Shown here: positions 1-6,504 of the stretch, one piece after another | Layout: each line of letters starts with the position of its first letter | How positions within the stretch are numbered: the first letter of the stretch is position 1 | Source of the DNA: an uncultured Clostridia bacterium | GTDB lineage: Bacteria > Bacillota > Clostridia > Oscillospirales > Acutalibacteraceae | Direction of reading: 5' to 3' | DNA length: 9,918 bases | Assembly (NCBI GenBank): GCA_947629295.1 | Contig: CANRDH010000045.1 | Location: 1 to 9,918 of the forward strand | The notes under the pieces: model-generated | Seen by the model: the letters and a program-made list of their open reading frames with translations, nothing else | The model's database searches: none | What the model was told of the DNA's origin: nothing | Translations under genes and position numbers: made by a program

Positions 1-1404
1 TATGATTTTTTGATTGACAGCCGCTTGCTTGATTATGTCCCCGAAAATGCGGAGCGGATATGTGTAGGGAAACGTGCGGGCAGCCACAGCGAAACGCAGA
101 AGAATATCAATGAGCTCCTTGTCGGAAAGGCTATTGAGGGCAAGACGGTTGTCCGTCTGAAGGGCGGCGATTCGTTTGTATTCGGCAGAGGCGGTGAGGA
201 AATACAGGCTTTGCGTCTGCATGATATTGAATTTTCGATTATCCCCGGGATCTCATCAGCGATTGCCGTACCTGAGCTTGCCGGAATACCGGTTACTCAA
301 AGAAAGGTAAGCCGCAGCTTTCATGTTATAACAGGTCATACGGCGGATGATTTACTGCCGATGAATATGAATGTATATGCAAAGCTTGACGGTACGCTTG
401 TATTCCTTATGGCTCTTAAAAATATTGAGAAGATATCGGAAATGCTTATTCTTAACGGAAAGTCCGAAAATACACCGGCTGCTGTGATTTCCAACGGTGC
501 CGGGGAGAAACAGCAGATTGTACGAAGTAATTTAAAGAATATAGCACATGAGGTAAGAAAGCAGAAAATTAAGGCTCCGGCTGTTATAATAGTAGGAGAA
601 ACAGCAGGATATGATATGATCCCGACAATTTCACTTCCGCTCAGAGGTATTACCGTCACCGTTACGGGTACAAAGAAATTTGCGGCAAAGCTTTCGGATA
701 AGCTATCGACGCTTGGTGCAGAGGTCAACAGGCTCGATTATCTTAATGTGCTCGAATATCGTGATAATGCGGAGTTTGACAATGCACTGAGAAATTTAAA
801 CGATTATGATTGGCTCGTACTTACAAGCATAAACGGAGCTGAGATTTTTTTCAAGAGACTTATAGGACTTGGAATCGACATAAGGGTCCTTTCAAAAATC
901 AAGCTTGCCGTAATAGGAAGCGGAACGGCTGAGGTACTGAAAAGGTATGGTATAATTGCCGATTTTGTTCCCGAAATCTATACCTCAGCGACACTTGGAC
1001 AAATGCTGTCGTGCAATGTATGCGTCAAAGAAAGAGTTCTTATTCTGAGAGCGGAAAAAGGCTCTGCGGAGCTTACGGAAATTTTGGAAAAAAACAATAT
1101 AAGCTATGATGAAATAAAAATTTATGATGTAGTCGGCAATGCAAAGGAATTTGATGATAAAGCGGTAAATACGGACTTTATTACCTTTGCAAGCTCGTCG
1201 GGAGTTAATGCGTTTTTTGAGAGTGGATTTACTGTTTCACCCCGTACAAAAATAATATGCATAGGCAAAATTACAGCAAATGCACTCGGAAAGCATGATG
1301 TAAATAATTTCCGCATTTCCGGGACAAGCAATATTGACGGAATAATCGACACTGTTTTAGGAGAGGTACAAAATGAAAAGATTCAGACGACTGAGGGCAA
1401 ATAG
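1..1404 (+). CDS. cobA-hemD: Uroporphyrinogen-III C-methyltransferase / uroporphyrinogen-III synthase fusion, 5'-truncated
   Basis: A two-domain tetrapyrrole enzyme, open at the window start; the frame is uninterrupted from base 1 and 467 residues are visible. Roughly visible residues 1-205 are an S-adenosylmethionine-dependent uroporphyrinogen-III methyltransferase: GKRAGSHS near 23, the SAM-site motif GGDSFVFGRGGEE near 55, IPGISSA near 81, and the late ENG-like SNGAG near 164. About residues 213-455 form a HemD domain (uroporphyrinogen-III synthase, ring closure with D-ring inversion), with LTSINGAEIFF near 274 and FASSSGVNAFF near 395. About 30 N-terminal residues, including the usual VGAGPGDP loop, lie outside the window. 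The fusion would both make uroporphyrinogen III and methylate it to precorrin-2, feeding siroheme or cobalamin. The usual proline in GGDPF is serine here. The 3' end overlaps hemB by 32 bases. Function is confident; the symbol simply names the two halves. Confidence 0.93.
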   Translation, partial: YDFLIDSRLLDYVPENAERICVGKRAGSHSETQKNINELLVGKAIEGKTVVRLKGGDSFVFGRGGEEIQALRLHDIEFSIIPGISSAIAVPELAGIPVTQRKVSRSFHVITGHTADDLLPMNMNVYAKLDGTLVFLMALKNIEKISEMLILNGKSENTPAAVISNGAGEKQQIVRSNLKNIAHEVRKQKIKAPAVIIVGETAGYDMIPTISLPLRGITVTVTGTKKFAAKLSDKLSTLGAEVNRLDYLNVLEYRDNAEFDNALRNLNDYDWLVLTSINGAEIFFKRLIGLGIDIRVLSKIKLAVIGSGTAEVLKRYGIIADFVPEIYTSATLGQMLSCNVCVKERVLILRAEKGSAELTEILEKNNISYDEIKIYDVVGNAKEFDDKAVNTDFITFASSSGVNAFFESGFTVSPRTKIICIGKITANALGKHDVNNFRISGTSNIDGIIDTVLGEVQNEKIQTTEGK

Positions 1405-2338
1405 TCAGATACGCAGATTAGTGCGTGAAACAAGCGTAAGCAGGGCGGATTTGATATATCCGATTTTTGTTGCAGAGGGAGAAAATATAAAAAATCCCGT
1501 TGACTCAATGCCCGGAATATATCAGTATTCCGTTGACAGACTTGACGAAATACTTATACAAATTAGTCAAAGCAAGATACCCGGACTTCTGGTTTTCGGT
1601 ATTCCAAAGCATAAGGACGAGCTTGCAAGCTCCGCATATGACAGTAATGGTATTACTCAAAGGGCAATAAGGCATATAAAGTCAAAATATCCTGATATGC
1701 TTGTAATAGCCGATGTATGCCTGTGCGAATATACCTCCCACGGTCATTGCGGCGTTGTAAAGGACAGTAAAATCCTCAATGATGAAACGCTTCCTCTGCT
1801 TTCAAAAATGGCTGTAAGCCTTGCACAGTCGGGAGCGGATATAATAGCTCCCTCCGATATGATGGACGGCAGGGTCGCGGCAATAAGACAGGCGCTTGAT
1901 GAAAACGGATTTATTGATATTCCGATTATGTCCTACAGTGCAAAGTTTTCATCAGCTTATTATTCTCCGTTCCGTGACGCGGCGGAATCCGCACCATGCT
2001 TCGGCGACAGAAAAACATATCAGATGGATTATGCAAACGGCAGAGAAGCACTGCGTGAAATTGAAGACGATATTTCGGAGGGTGCGGATATAGTCATGGT
2101 CAAGCCGGCACTAGCCTATCTTGATGTAATTAAGGAGGCAAGACGTTACGGATATCCTCTTGCCGCATATAACGTAAGCGGAGAATATTCAATGGTAAAG
2201 GCTGCGGCTCAGAACGGATGGGTCGACGAAAAACGTATTGTAATGGAAAATCTGACGGCAATCAAAAGAGCCGGTGCGGATATTATCATAACATATCATG
2301 CACTCGACGCGGCAAAATGGTTGGAGGAGGATATATGA
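1373..2338 (+). CDS. hemB: Porphobilinogen synthase (delta-aminolevulinic acid dehydratase)
   Basis: Condenses two 5-aminolevulinate molecules to porphobilinogen in the cytoplasm. At 321 residues it is full length for the family. The two Schiff-base lysines are visible: Lys191 in SAKFSSAYY and Lys244 in VMVKPALAYLD. The sequence DVCLCEYTSHGHCG (114-127) carries Cys116, Cys118 and Cys126, the three-cysteine zinc site, so this is the zinc-dependent form rather than the Mg-only aspartate-rich form. The start is supported by AGGAG at 1359-1363, nine bases upstream of ATG. It overlaps the preceding cobA-hemD gene by 32 bases in another frame and its TGA overlaps the hemL ATG as ATGA, so translation is probably coupled along the operon. 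Identification is secure. Confidence 0.97.
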   Translation: MKRFRRLRANSQIRRLVRETSVSRADLIYPIFVAEGENIKNPVDSMPGIYQYSVDRLDEILIQISQSKIPGLLVFGIPKHKDELASSAYDSNGITQRAIRHIKSKYPDMLVIADVCLCEYTSHGHCGVVKDSKILNDETLPLLSKMAVSLAQSGADIIAPSDMMDGRVAAIRQALDENGFIDIPIMSYSAKFSSAYYSPFRDAAESAPCFGDRKTYQMDYANGREALREIEDDISEGADIVMVKPALAYLDVIKEARRYGYPLAAYNVSGEYSMVKAAAQNGWVDEKRIVMENLTAIKRAGADIIITYHALDAAKWLEEDI

Positions 2339-3615
2339 AAACAGAAAAATCCGAAAGCCTTTATAACAAGGCGCTGAAATTTATGCCGGGGGGAGTAAAC
2401 AGTCCTGTCCGTGCCTGCCGCAATGTCGGCAGAGTTCCGTTATTTATTGATCACGCGGCCGGAGATAAGATATATGATGTTGACGGAAACGAATATATAG
2501 ACTATGTATGCTCATGGGGTCCCAATATTCTCGGAAGCTGTCACCCGGAGGTAATCAAAGCCGTAAAGAAAAGCTGTGAAAAGGGTCTGACATTCGGTGC
2601 CTGTCATGAGGGAGAAATTGAGCTTGCACATCTGATTCGGAAGCATATTCCGTCAATGGAGTTGCTGCGTCTTGTAAATTCGGGAACGGAGGCTGTAATG
2701 AGTGCCGTGCGTGCGGCAAGAGGATATACCGGACGTGATAAAATCGTCAAGTTTGAGGGGTGCTATCACGGTCATTCGGACGATCTGCTTGTAAAGGCGG
2801 GTTCCGGGCTTCTTACAAATTCAATCCCCGACAGTGCCGGTGTTCCGGGGAGCTGCACGGAAAATACACTGCTTGCGGCATATAATAATAAGCAGTCGGT
2901 TGAAAAGCTGTTTGAGAAATACGGTGAAGATATAGCCTGTATAATTGTCGAGCCATGTGCGGCAAATATGGGAGTGGTTCCGCCGCAGGACGGATTTCTT
3001 CAATTTTTGCGTAATATCACAAAAGAGTATGGCTCTCTTCTTATTTTTGACGAGGTAATCACAGGCTTCCGTTTGTCGCTCGGAGGGGCGCAGGAGTATT
3101 ATGGTGTTACTCCTGATCTGACTACACTCGGAAAAATTGTAGGAGGGGGTATGCCTCTTGCAGTATACGGCGGTAAAAGAGAGGTAATGGAATGTGTCGC
3201 ACCTCTCGGCTCGGTGTATCAGGCGGGAACCCTATCGGGAAACCCCACAGCGGTAAGTGCGGGAACAGCAACGCTTAAAATTTTGGAGCAAAGTGAAAAT
3301 CTGTATGCTGAGCTTGAAAGAAAATCCCGCAAAATAGAGCTTGCAATGAAAAAGGCAGGACTCAATGTAAACCGTGAAGGCTCGCTTATTACGGCATTTT
3401 TCACGGATAAAAGGGTTGTTGATTTCAATACGGCAATAACCTCCGATACAAAAAAATTTTCTGCATTTTTTGGATATTTGCAGGACAGAGGGATATATTG
3501 CGCCCCGTCACAGTTTGAGGCAATGTTTGTATCTGCCGCACACAGCGAAGCTGATATTGATTATACCTGTGACGTAATTTCCAAAATTGCTCCGTTGGTG
3601 TTAAATCAGGACTGA
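2335..3615 (+). CDS. hemL: Glutamate-1-semialdehyde 2,1-aminomutase
   Basis: PLP- or PMP-dependent aminomutase converting glutamate-1-semialdehyde to 5-aminolevulinate, the last step of the C5 route that starts from glutamyl-tRNA; it supplies HemB directly. The 426 residues are full length. Visible motifs are the N-terminal FMPGGVNSPVRA (16-27), NSGTEA (115-120), GCYHGHSDD (142-150), FDEVITGFR (238-246, whose Asp contacts the cofactor ring nitrogen) and the Schiff-base Lys267 in TLGKIVGGGMP. The frame stays open upstream to 2218, but the start at 2335 is chosen because it has GGAGGAGG just upstream (2323-2330), begins the conserved protein, and overlaps the hemB stop by ATGA. It is the last gene of the tetrapyrrole group in view; hemA and hemC would be expected upstream of the window. 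Confidence 0.96.
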   Translation: MKTEKSESLYNKALKFMPGGVNSPVRACRNVGRVPLFIDHAAGDKIYDVDGNEYIDYVCSWGPNILGSCHPEVIKAVKKSCEKGLTFGACHEGEIELAHLIRKHIPSMELLRLVNSGTEAVMSAVRAARGYTGRDKIVKFEGCYHGHSDDLLVKAGSGLLTNSIPDSAGVPGSCTENTLLAAYNNKQSVEKLFEKYGEDIACIIVEPCAANMGVVPPQDGFLQFLRNITKEYGSLLIFDEVITGFRLSLGGAQEYYGVTPDLTTLGKIVGGGMPLAVYGGKREVMECVAPLGSVYQAGTLSGNPTAVSAGTATLKILEQSENLYAELERKSRKIELAMKKAGLNVNREGSLITAFFTDKRVVDFNTAITSDTKKFSAFFGYLQDRGIYCAPSQFEAMFVSAAHSEADIDYTCDVISKIAPLVLNQD

Positions 3616-3647
3616 CTCTGAAATTTGTTTTTGGCTCTCTTTATTCA

Positions 3648-3688
3648 ATATCTATAATACTGCCTTCGTGTGGCGGTATTATAGATAT
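3648..3688 (+). terminator. Probable terminator hairpin after hemL (no clear U-tract)
   Basis: A long inverted repeat sits 32 bases after the hemL stop. The 17-base arms 3648-3664 and 3672-3688 pair completely apart from one G-U wobble (3661 with 3675), around a 7-base loop TTCGTGT (3665-3671). The loop-side end is GC-rich (TGCC/GGCG) and the outer part is AT-only except one C-G pair. It is followed by AACAGTTATTATCTCC rather than a run of T, so intrinsic termination is plausible from position but not textbook. An operator role or transcript-end stabilisation are alternatives. Confidence 0.55.
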
Positions 3689-3710
3689 AACAGTTATTAT
3701 CTCCAAAATG

Positions 3711-3733
3711 CCTATTGAGTATATGTAAATACT
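3711..3733. promoter_or_regulatory. Distal operator-like site upstream of metY
   Basis: CCTATTGA (3711-3718), three bases, then TATGTAAA (3722-3729). The same two 8-mers recur at 3760-3780 with a five-base gap. Overlapping the distal copy is a small palindrome, AGTAT-N6-ATACT (3718-3733). Repeated bipartite sites in front of a sulfur operon suggest a transcription factor, for example an Rrf2-type (CymR/IscR-like) sulfur regulator, but the regulator's identity is a guess. Confidence 0.4.
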
Positions 3734-3759
3734 ATGCAATATAACAAAAATACATAAAA

Positions 3760-3780
3760 CCTATTGATTTACTATGTAAA
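3760..3780. promoter_or_regulatory. Proximal operator-like site overlapping the metY promoter
   Basis: CCTATTGA (3760-3767), five bases, then TATGTAAA (3773-3780), the second copy of the bipartite element. It covers the -35 hexamer and most of the spacer, and contains a perfect 5-bp-arm palindrome TTTAC-TAT-GTAAA (3768-3780). A wider TACATA / TATGTA pair (3751-3756, 3773-3778) also brackets it. Protein bound here would block RNA polymerase, so repression is the most natural reading. Confidence 0.42.
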
Positions 3781-3792
3781 GTAAGATATAAT
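3764..3792 (+). promoter_or_regulatory. Sigma-A-type promoter for the sulfur operon
   Basis: -35 TTGATT (3764-3769; four of six consensus bases), a 17-bp spacer, and a perfect -10 TATAAT (3787-3792). Transcription would begin near 3799, giving a leader of about 45 bases before the metY ATG, too short for a classical T-box or SAM riboswitch. This is the only strong promoter seen ahead of the nine-gene run that follows. Confidence 0.72.
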
Positions 3793-3844
3793 AGCATAAG
3801 GATAAAATCTTTAATTCTGCACACTATGATTGGTGGGTGATGAA

Positions 3845-5080
3845 ATGAAATTTAATACGGAATTGCTGCACAGCGGTTTTGAAAGTGATAAAGCAACAGG
3901 TTCTACGTTAACTCCGATATATCAGGTAAGTGCATTTGCACACGAATCTCCTGAAGTGCTGGAAAAGATATTCAACAACAAGGCCCCGGGGTTTGCCTAC
4001 AGCAGAATAAGCAACCCGACAGTGGATTCATTTGAAAAGCGTATTGCCGCGCTTGAAAGAGGTATAGGAGCAGTTGCCTGTTCATCAGGTATGGCGGCTG
4101 TCACTATGTCGCTTCTTAATATACTCGGGGCAGGAGATGAAATTATAGCCGGTGCGGGTCTGTTCGGCGGAACTATTGATTTGTTCGGAGATTTGCAGTC
4201 CTTTGGAATTACTACTCATTTTGTCAGCTACGTCTGTACCGATGAAATAGAGCCGCTGATAACGGAAAAGACAAAGGCGATATTTGCCGAGCTTATAGGT
4301 AATCCTGCACTGGATATAGTAGATATCGAAAGAGTGTCGGAGCTTGCCCACAGACACGGTATACCGCTTATTATCGACAGCACAACGGCTACTCCCTATC
4401 TTATTCACCCCATAGAGCACGGTGCGGATATAGTGGTTCATTCCTCCTCGAAATATATAAACGGTTCGGGGGATGCAATAAGCGGAATTATCGTTGACAG
4501 CGGTAATTTTAAATGGGACACAGAGCGATATACGGGCTTTAAGGAATACAAAAAATTCGGTAAATTTGCATATCTTGCAAAGCTGAGAAACGGAATGTGG
4601 CGTAATGTAGGCTGTTGCCTTGCGCCGATGAACGCATTTCTTAATTCAATCGGTCTTGAAACAATGGGTCTTAGAATGGAGCGTCTGTGCGGGAATGCGC
4701 TGGAGCTTGCAGAGTTTCTTGACGGGATCGAGGGAATAGAGGTAAATTATCCCGCTCTTCCGAAAAGCCCTTATTACTCTCTTGCACAGAGTCTTTTCGG
4801 CGGCAGGGGAGGAGCAATACTTACGATAAGGGCAGGAAGTAAGGACAGGGCATTCAGGCTGATGAATAATCTCAGGCTGCCCATAATAGCCACCAATATT
4901 GGAGATGTGAGAACATTGGTCATTCATCCGGCAAGCACAATTTATACCCACAGCAGCGAGGAACAAAAAATCAATGCAGGGGTGTATAAAGATACAATAC
5001 GAATAAGTATGGGTATAGAGGATATAGTTGACCTGAAAGAGGATTTCAGGCAGGCAATAGATAAACTAAAGGAGGAATGA
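3845..5080 (+). CDS. metY: O-acetylhomoserine sulfhydrylase-family PLP enzyme (homocysteine synthase)
   Basis: A 411-residue member of the Cys/Met-metabolism PLP family, best matched to MetY, which replaces the acyl group of O-acetyl- (or O-succinyl-) homoserine with sulfide. Visible features are TPIYQVSAF (23-31), YSRISNPT (52-59), CSSGMAA (79-85), DSTTATP (178-184, containing the Asp that pairs with the pyridine nitrogen), the Schiff-base Lys203 in HSSSKYINGSG, and RISMGIED (386-393) with the carboxylate-binding Arg. The ATG at 3845 is preferred over an in-frame TTG at 3830 because GGTGG lies eight bases before it and homology begins there. It leads the operon, three bases before the sulfite reductase ATG. 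With hcyS, hcyF and hcyD downstream, the sulfur donor is probably the carrier thiocarboxylate rather than free sulfide. Methionine gamma-lyase is a less likely alternative. Confidence 0.87.
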   Translation: MKFNTELLHSGFESDKATGSTLTPIYQVSAFAHESPEVLEKIFNNKAPGFAYSRISNPTVDSFEKRIAALERGIGAVACSSGMAAVTMSLLNILGAGDEIIAGAGLFGGTIDLFGDLQSFGITTHFVSYVCTDEIEPLITEKTKAIFAELIGNPALDIVDIERVSELAHRHGIPLIIDSTTATPYLIHPIEHGADIVVHSSSKYINGSGDAISGIIVDSGNFKWDTERYTGFKEYKKFGKFAYLAKLRNGMWRNVGCCLAPMNAFLNSIGLETMGLRMERLCGNALELAEFLDGIEGIEVNYPALPKSPYYSLAQSLFGGRGGAILTIRAGSKDRAFRLMNNLRLPIIATNIGDVRTLVIHPASTIYTHSSEEQKINAGVYKDTIRISMGIEDIVDLKEDFRQAIDKLKEE

Positions 5081-5083
5081 TAA

Positions 5084-5944
5084 ATGGCTGTAGATTATGC
5101 AACACTTAAAAAAGGCGGGTTCATGCGTCAGAAGCAGAAAAATAATTTTTCGTTAAGACTGAGGGTAGTCGGAGGAAATCTTACCGCTGTACAGCTTGCA
5201 AAGATAGCAGAAGTTGCCGAAAAATTCGGTGACGGACACGTTCATCTTACATCAAGACAGAGCGTGGAGATACCCTTTATAAAGCTTGACGATATAGAGC
5301 AGGTAAAAAACACTCTTGCCGAGGGGGATGTTCAGCCGGGAGTCTGCGGACCGAGAGTACGAACGATCACAGCCTGCCAGGGTGAGAAGATTTGTCCGAG
5401 CGGCTGTATTGATACCTATGCACTTGCAAAGGAGCTTGATGACAGATATTTTGCAAGAGAGCTTCCGCATAAATTTAAGTTCGGTATTACGGGCTGTCAG
5501 AATAACTGTCTTAAAGCGGAAGAAAACGATCTCGGAATCAAGGGCGGTATCAAGGTTGAATGGAGAGAAAACGACTGCATAGGCTGCGGCGTATGTGAAA
5601 AGGCGTGCAGAAGCGGTGCTATAACTATAACGGACGGGAAAATTAAAGTTGATAATGACAAATGCAATTTCTGCGGACGATGTTATAAGTCCTGTCCGAC
5701 TGAGGCTTGGGAGACAGTTCACGGATACATAGTTTCTTTCGGTGGCTTATTCGGAAACAGCATAAATAAGGGAGAAACCGTAATACCCTTTATTGAGGAT
5801 AAGGATAAGCTTATGAAAATATGCGATGCGGCGATACGTTTCTTTGAGGACAATGCAAATGCCGGGGAAAGATTCAAGTTCACTATCGACAGGGTAGGAA
5901 AGGATAAATTTGAGAAAGCAATTATGGAGGCATACAATGAGTGA
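5084..5944 (+). CDS. Siroheme-dependent sulfite reductase with C-terminal 2x[4Fe-4S] ferredoxin domain
   Basis: Short single-chain (286 residues) sulfite/nitrite reductase-family protein, expected to reduce sulfite to sulfide in the cytoplasm. The N-terminal half has the siroheme-contact region HLTSRQSVEI (54-63) and the Cys-x5-Cys ... Cys-x3-Cys set that ligates the coupled [4Fe-4S]-siroheme centre: Cys98, Cys104, Cys138, Cys142. A ferredoxin module follows with two CxxCxxCxxxC motifs: Cys165/168/171/175 and Cys194/197/200/204, the second ending CPT. This resembles AsrC and other small one-module clostridial reductases, roughly half the size of plant-type enzymes. Start at 5084 has GGAGGA (5071-5076). 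No AsrA/AsrB electron-input subunits are present, so the donor is probably ferredoxin or another partner. The sulfur context argues against nitrite as main substrate. Confidence 0.88.
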   Translation: MAVDYATLKKGGFMRQKQKNNFSLRLRVVGGNLTAVQLAKIAEVAEKFGDGHVHLTSRQSVEIPFIKLDDIEQVKNTLAEGDVQPGVCGPRVRTITACQGEKICPSGCIDTYALAKELDDRYFARELPHKFKFGITGCQNNCLKAEENDLGIKGGIKVEWRENDCIGCGVCEKACRSGAITITDGKIKVDNDKCNFCGRCYKSCPTEAWETVHGYIVSFGGLFGNSINKGETVIPFIEDKDKLMKICDAAIRFFEDNANAGERFKFTIDRVGKDKFEKAIMEAYNE

Positions 5945-6182
5945 ATATATAATTGATGATACAGTGGATATTACCGATGTGGTCTGCCCGACTACATTCG
6001 TTAAGGCAAAGGTAGCACTTGAGGAACTCGATGAAGGACAGATACTGTCGATAAAAATGAATGACGGCGAGCCCGTTCAGAATGTTCCGAGAAGCATAAA
6101 GGAGGAGGGTCACCAAATCTTAAAGCTTATTGATAATGAGGACGGTACCTATAATCTTATAGTAAGGAAAGTTGGTGACTGA
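5937..6182 (+). CDS. tusA: TusA-family sulfurtransferase / sulfur carrier
   Basis: An 81-residue TusA/SirA-like protein. TusA proteins carry sulfur as a persulfide on one conserved cysteine, here Cys17 in DVVCPTTFVKAK, followed by an acidic helix (ALEELDEG) and the late segment GEPVQNVPRSIKEEGH typical of the family. The second position of the usual CPxP motif is Thr (CPTT), a variant I associate with copies in sulfate-assimilation operons. The start at 5937 is preferred over an upstream in-frame codon at 5910 because it has GGAGG (5926-5930) and begins the conserved fold; it overlaps the reductase stop by eight bases (ATGAGTGA). Its likely job is to accept sulfide from the reductase and pass it to HcyF/HcyS, but a direct relay is inferred from context only. 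Confidence 0.83.
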   Translation: MSEYIIDDTVDITDVVCPTTFVKAKVALEELDEGQILSIKMNDGEPVQNVPRSIKEEGHQILKLIDNEDGTYNLIVRKVGD

Positions 6183-6488
6183 ATGGCTGCTCGTGTTAAT
6201 GCACAGGATTTTGAAAATGAGGTTCTGAAATCCGATGTTCCCGTGTTGGCGGATTTTTATTCGGACAGCTGCGTTCCATGCAAGCGTTTATCGCCTGTAT
6301 TGGCGGATGTTGAAGATGAATACTCCGACCGACTGAAGGTTGTAAAAATAAATATCAATTTTGATGCGGAGCTTGCACAGAAATATGAGGTTCAGGCGGC
6401 ACCGACATTGATTCTTTTCAAGGACGGTCAGGAAACGGCACGTTTAAGGGGTACAATCAAAAAATCGGATATTACCGAAATTTTATAA
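6183..6488 (+). CDS. Thioredoxin-like protein with SCVPC active site
   Basis: A 101-residue single-domain thioredoxin fold without signal peptide, so cytoplasmic. The redox pair is Cys30/Cys33 in DSCVPCKRLSPVL, and the cis-proline is Pro74 in AAPTLILFKDG. The tryptophan and glycine of the canonical WCGPC are Ser and Val here, which should change the redox potential and partner surface. ATG directly follows the tusA stop; the closest ribosome site is AAGGAAAG at 6164-6171. A thioredoxin-reductase gene lies downstream in the same operon, so this may be that reductase's dedicated substrate, delivering electrons to APS/sulfite reduction or reducing persulfide on TusA. The protein class is certain; the target is not. 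Confidence 0.88.
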   Translation: MAARVNAQDFENEVLKSDVPVLADFYSDSCVPCKRLSPVLADVEDEYSDRLKVVKININFDAELAQKYEVQAAPTLILFKDGQETARLRGTIKKSDITEIL

Positions 6489-6504
6489 AAAGGGGATAAT
6501 TACC

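Noticed and set aside
2218..2334. In-frame upstream extension of hemL adding 39 residues
   Set aside because: The added residues look like the hemB coding region read in another frame; the conserved protein begins at the ATG at 2335, which has a strong Shine-Dalgarno sequence and an ATGA overlap with hemB.
3616..3829. T-box, SAM or other riboswitch upstream of metY
   Set aside because: The predicted leader is only about 45 bases, and no T-box AGGGTGG-type sequence or S-box core is visible; the strong hairpin lies upstream of the promoter.
3830..3844. TTG start for metY five codons upstream
   Set aside because: The ribosome-binding-like GGTGG lies inside these codons and correctly spaces the ATG at 3845.
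4085..4441. Minus-strand open frame of 118 codons inside metY
   Set aside because: Composition mirrors the metY coding strand, there is no ribosome binding site or recognisable domain, and it is wholly contained in a well-supported gene. The same applies to the other antisense frames, for example 336-728, 5252-5722 and 6705-7160.
5316..5582. Plus-strand 88-codon frame within the sulfite reductase gene
   Set aside because: It lies in an alternative frame across conserved cysteine motifs of the reductase and has no start signal; a frame shadow.
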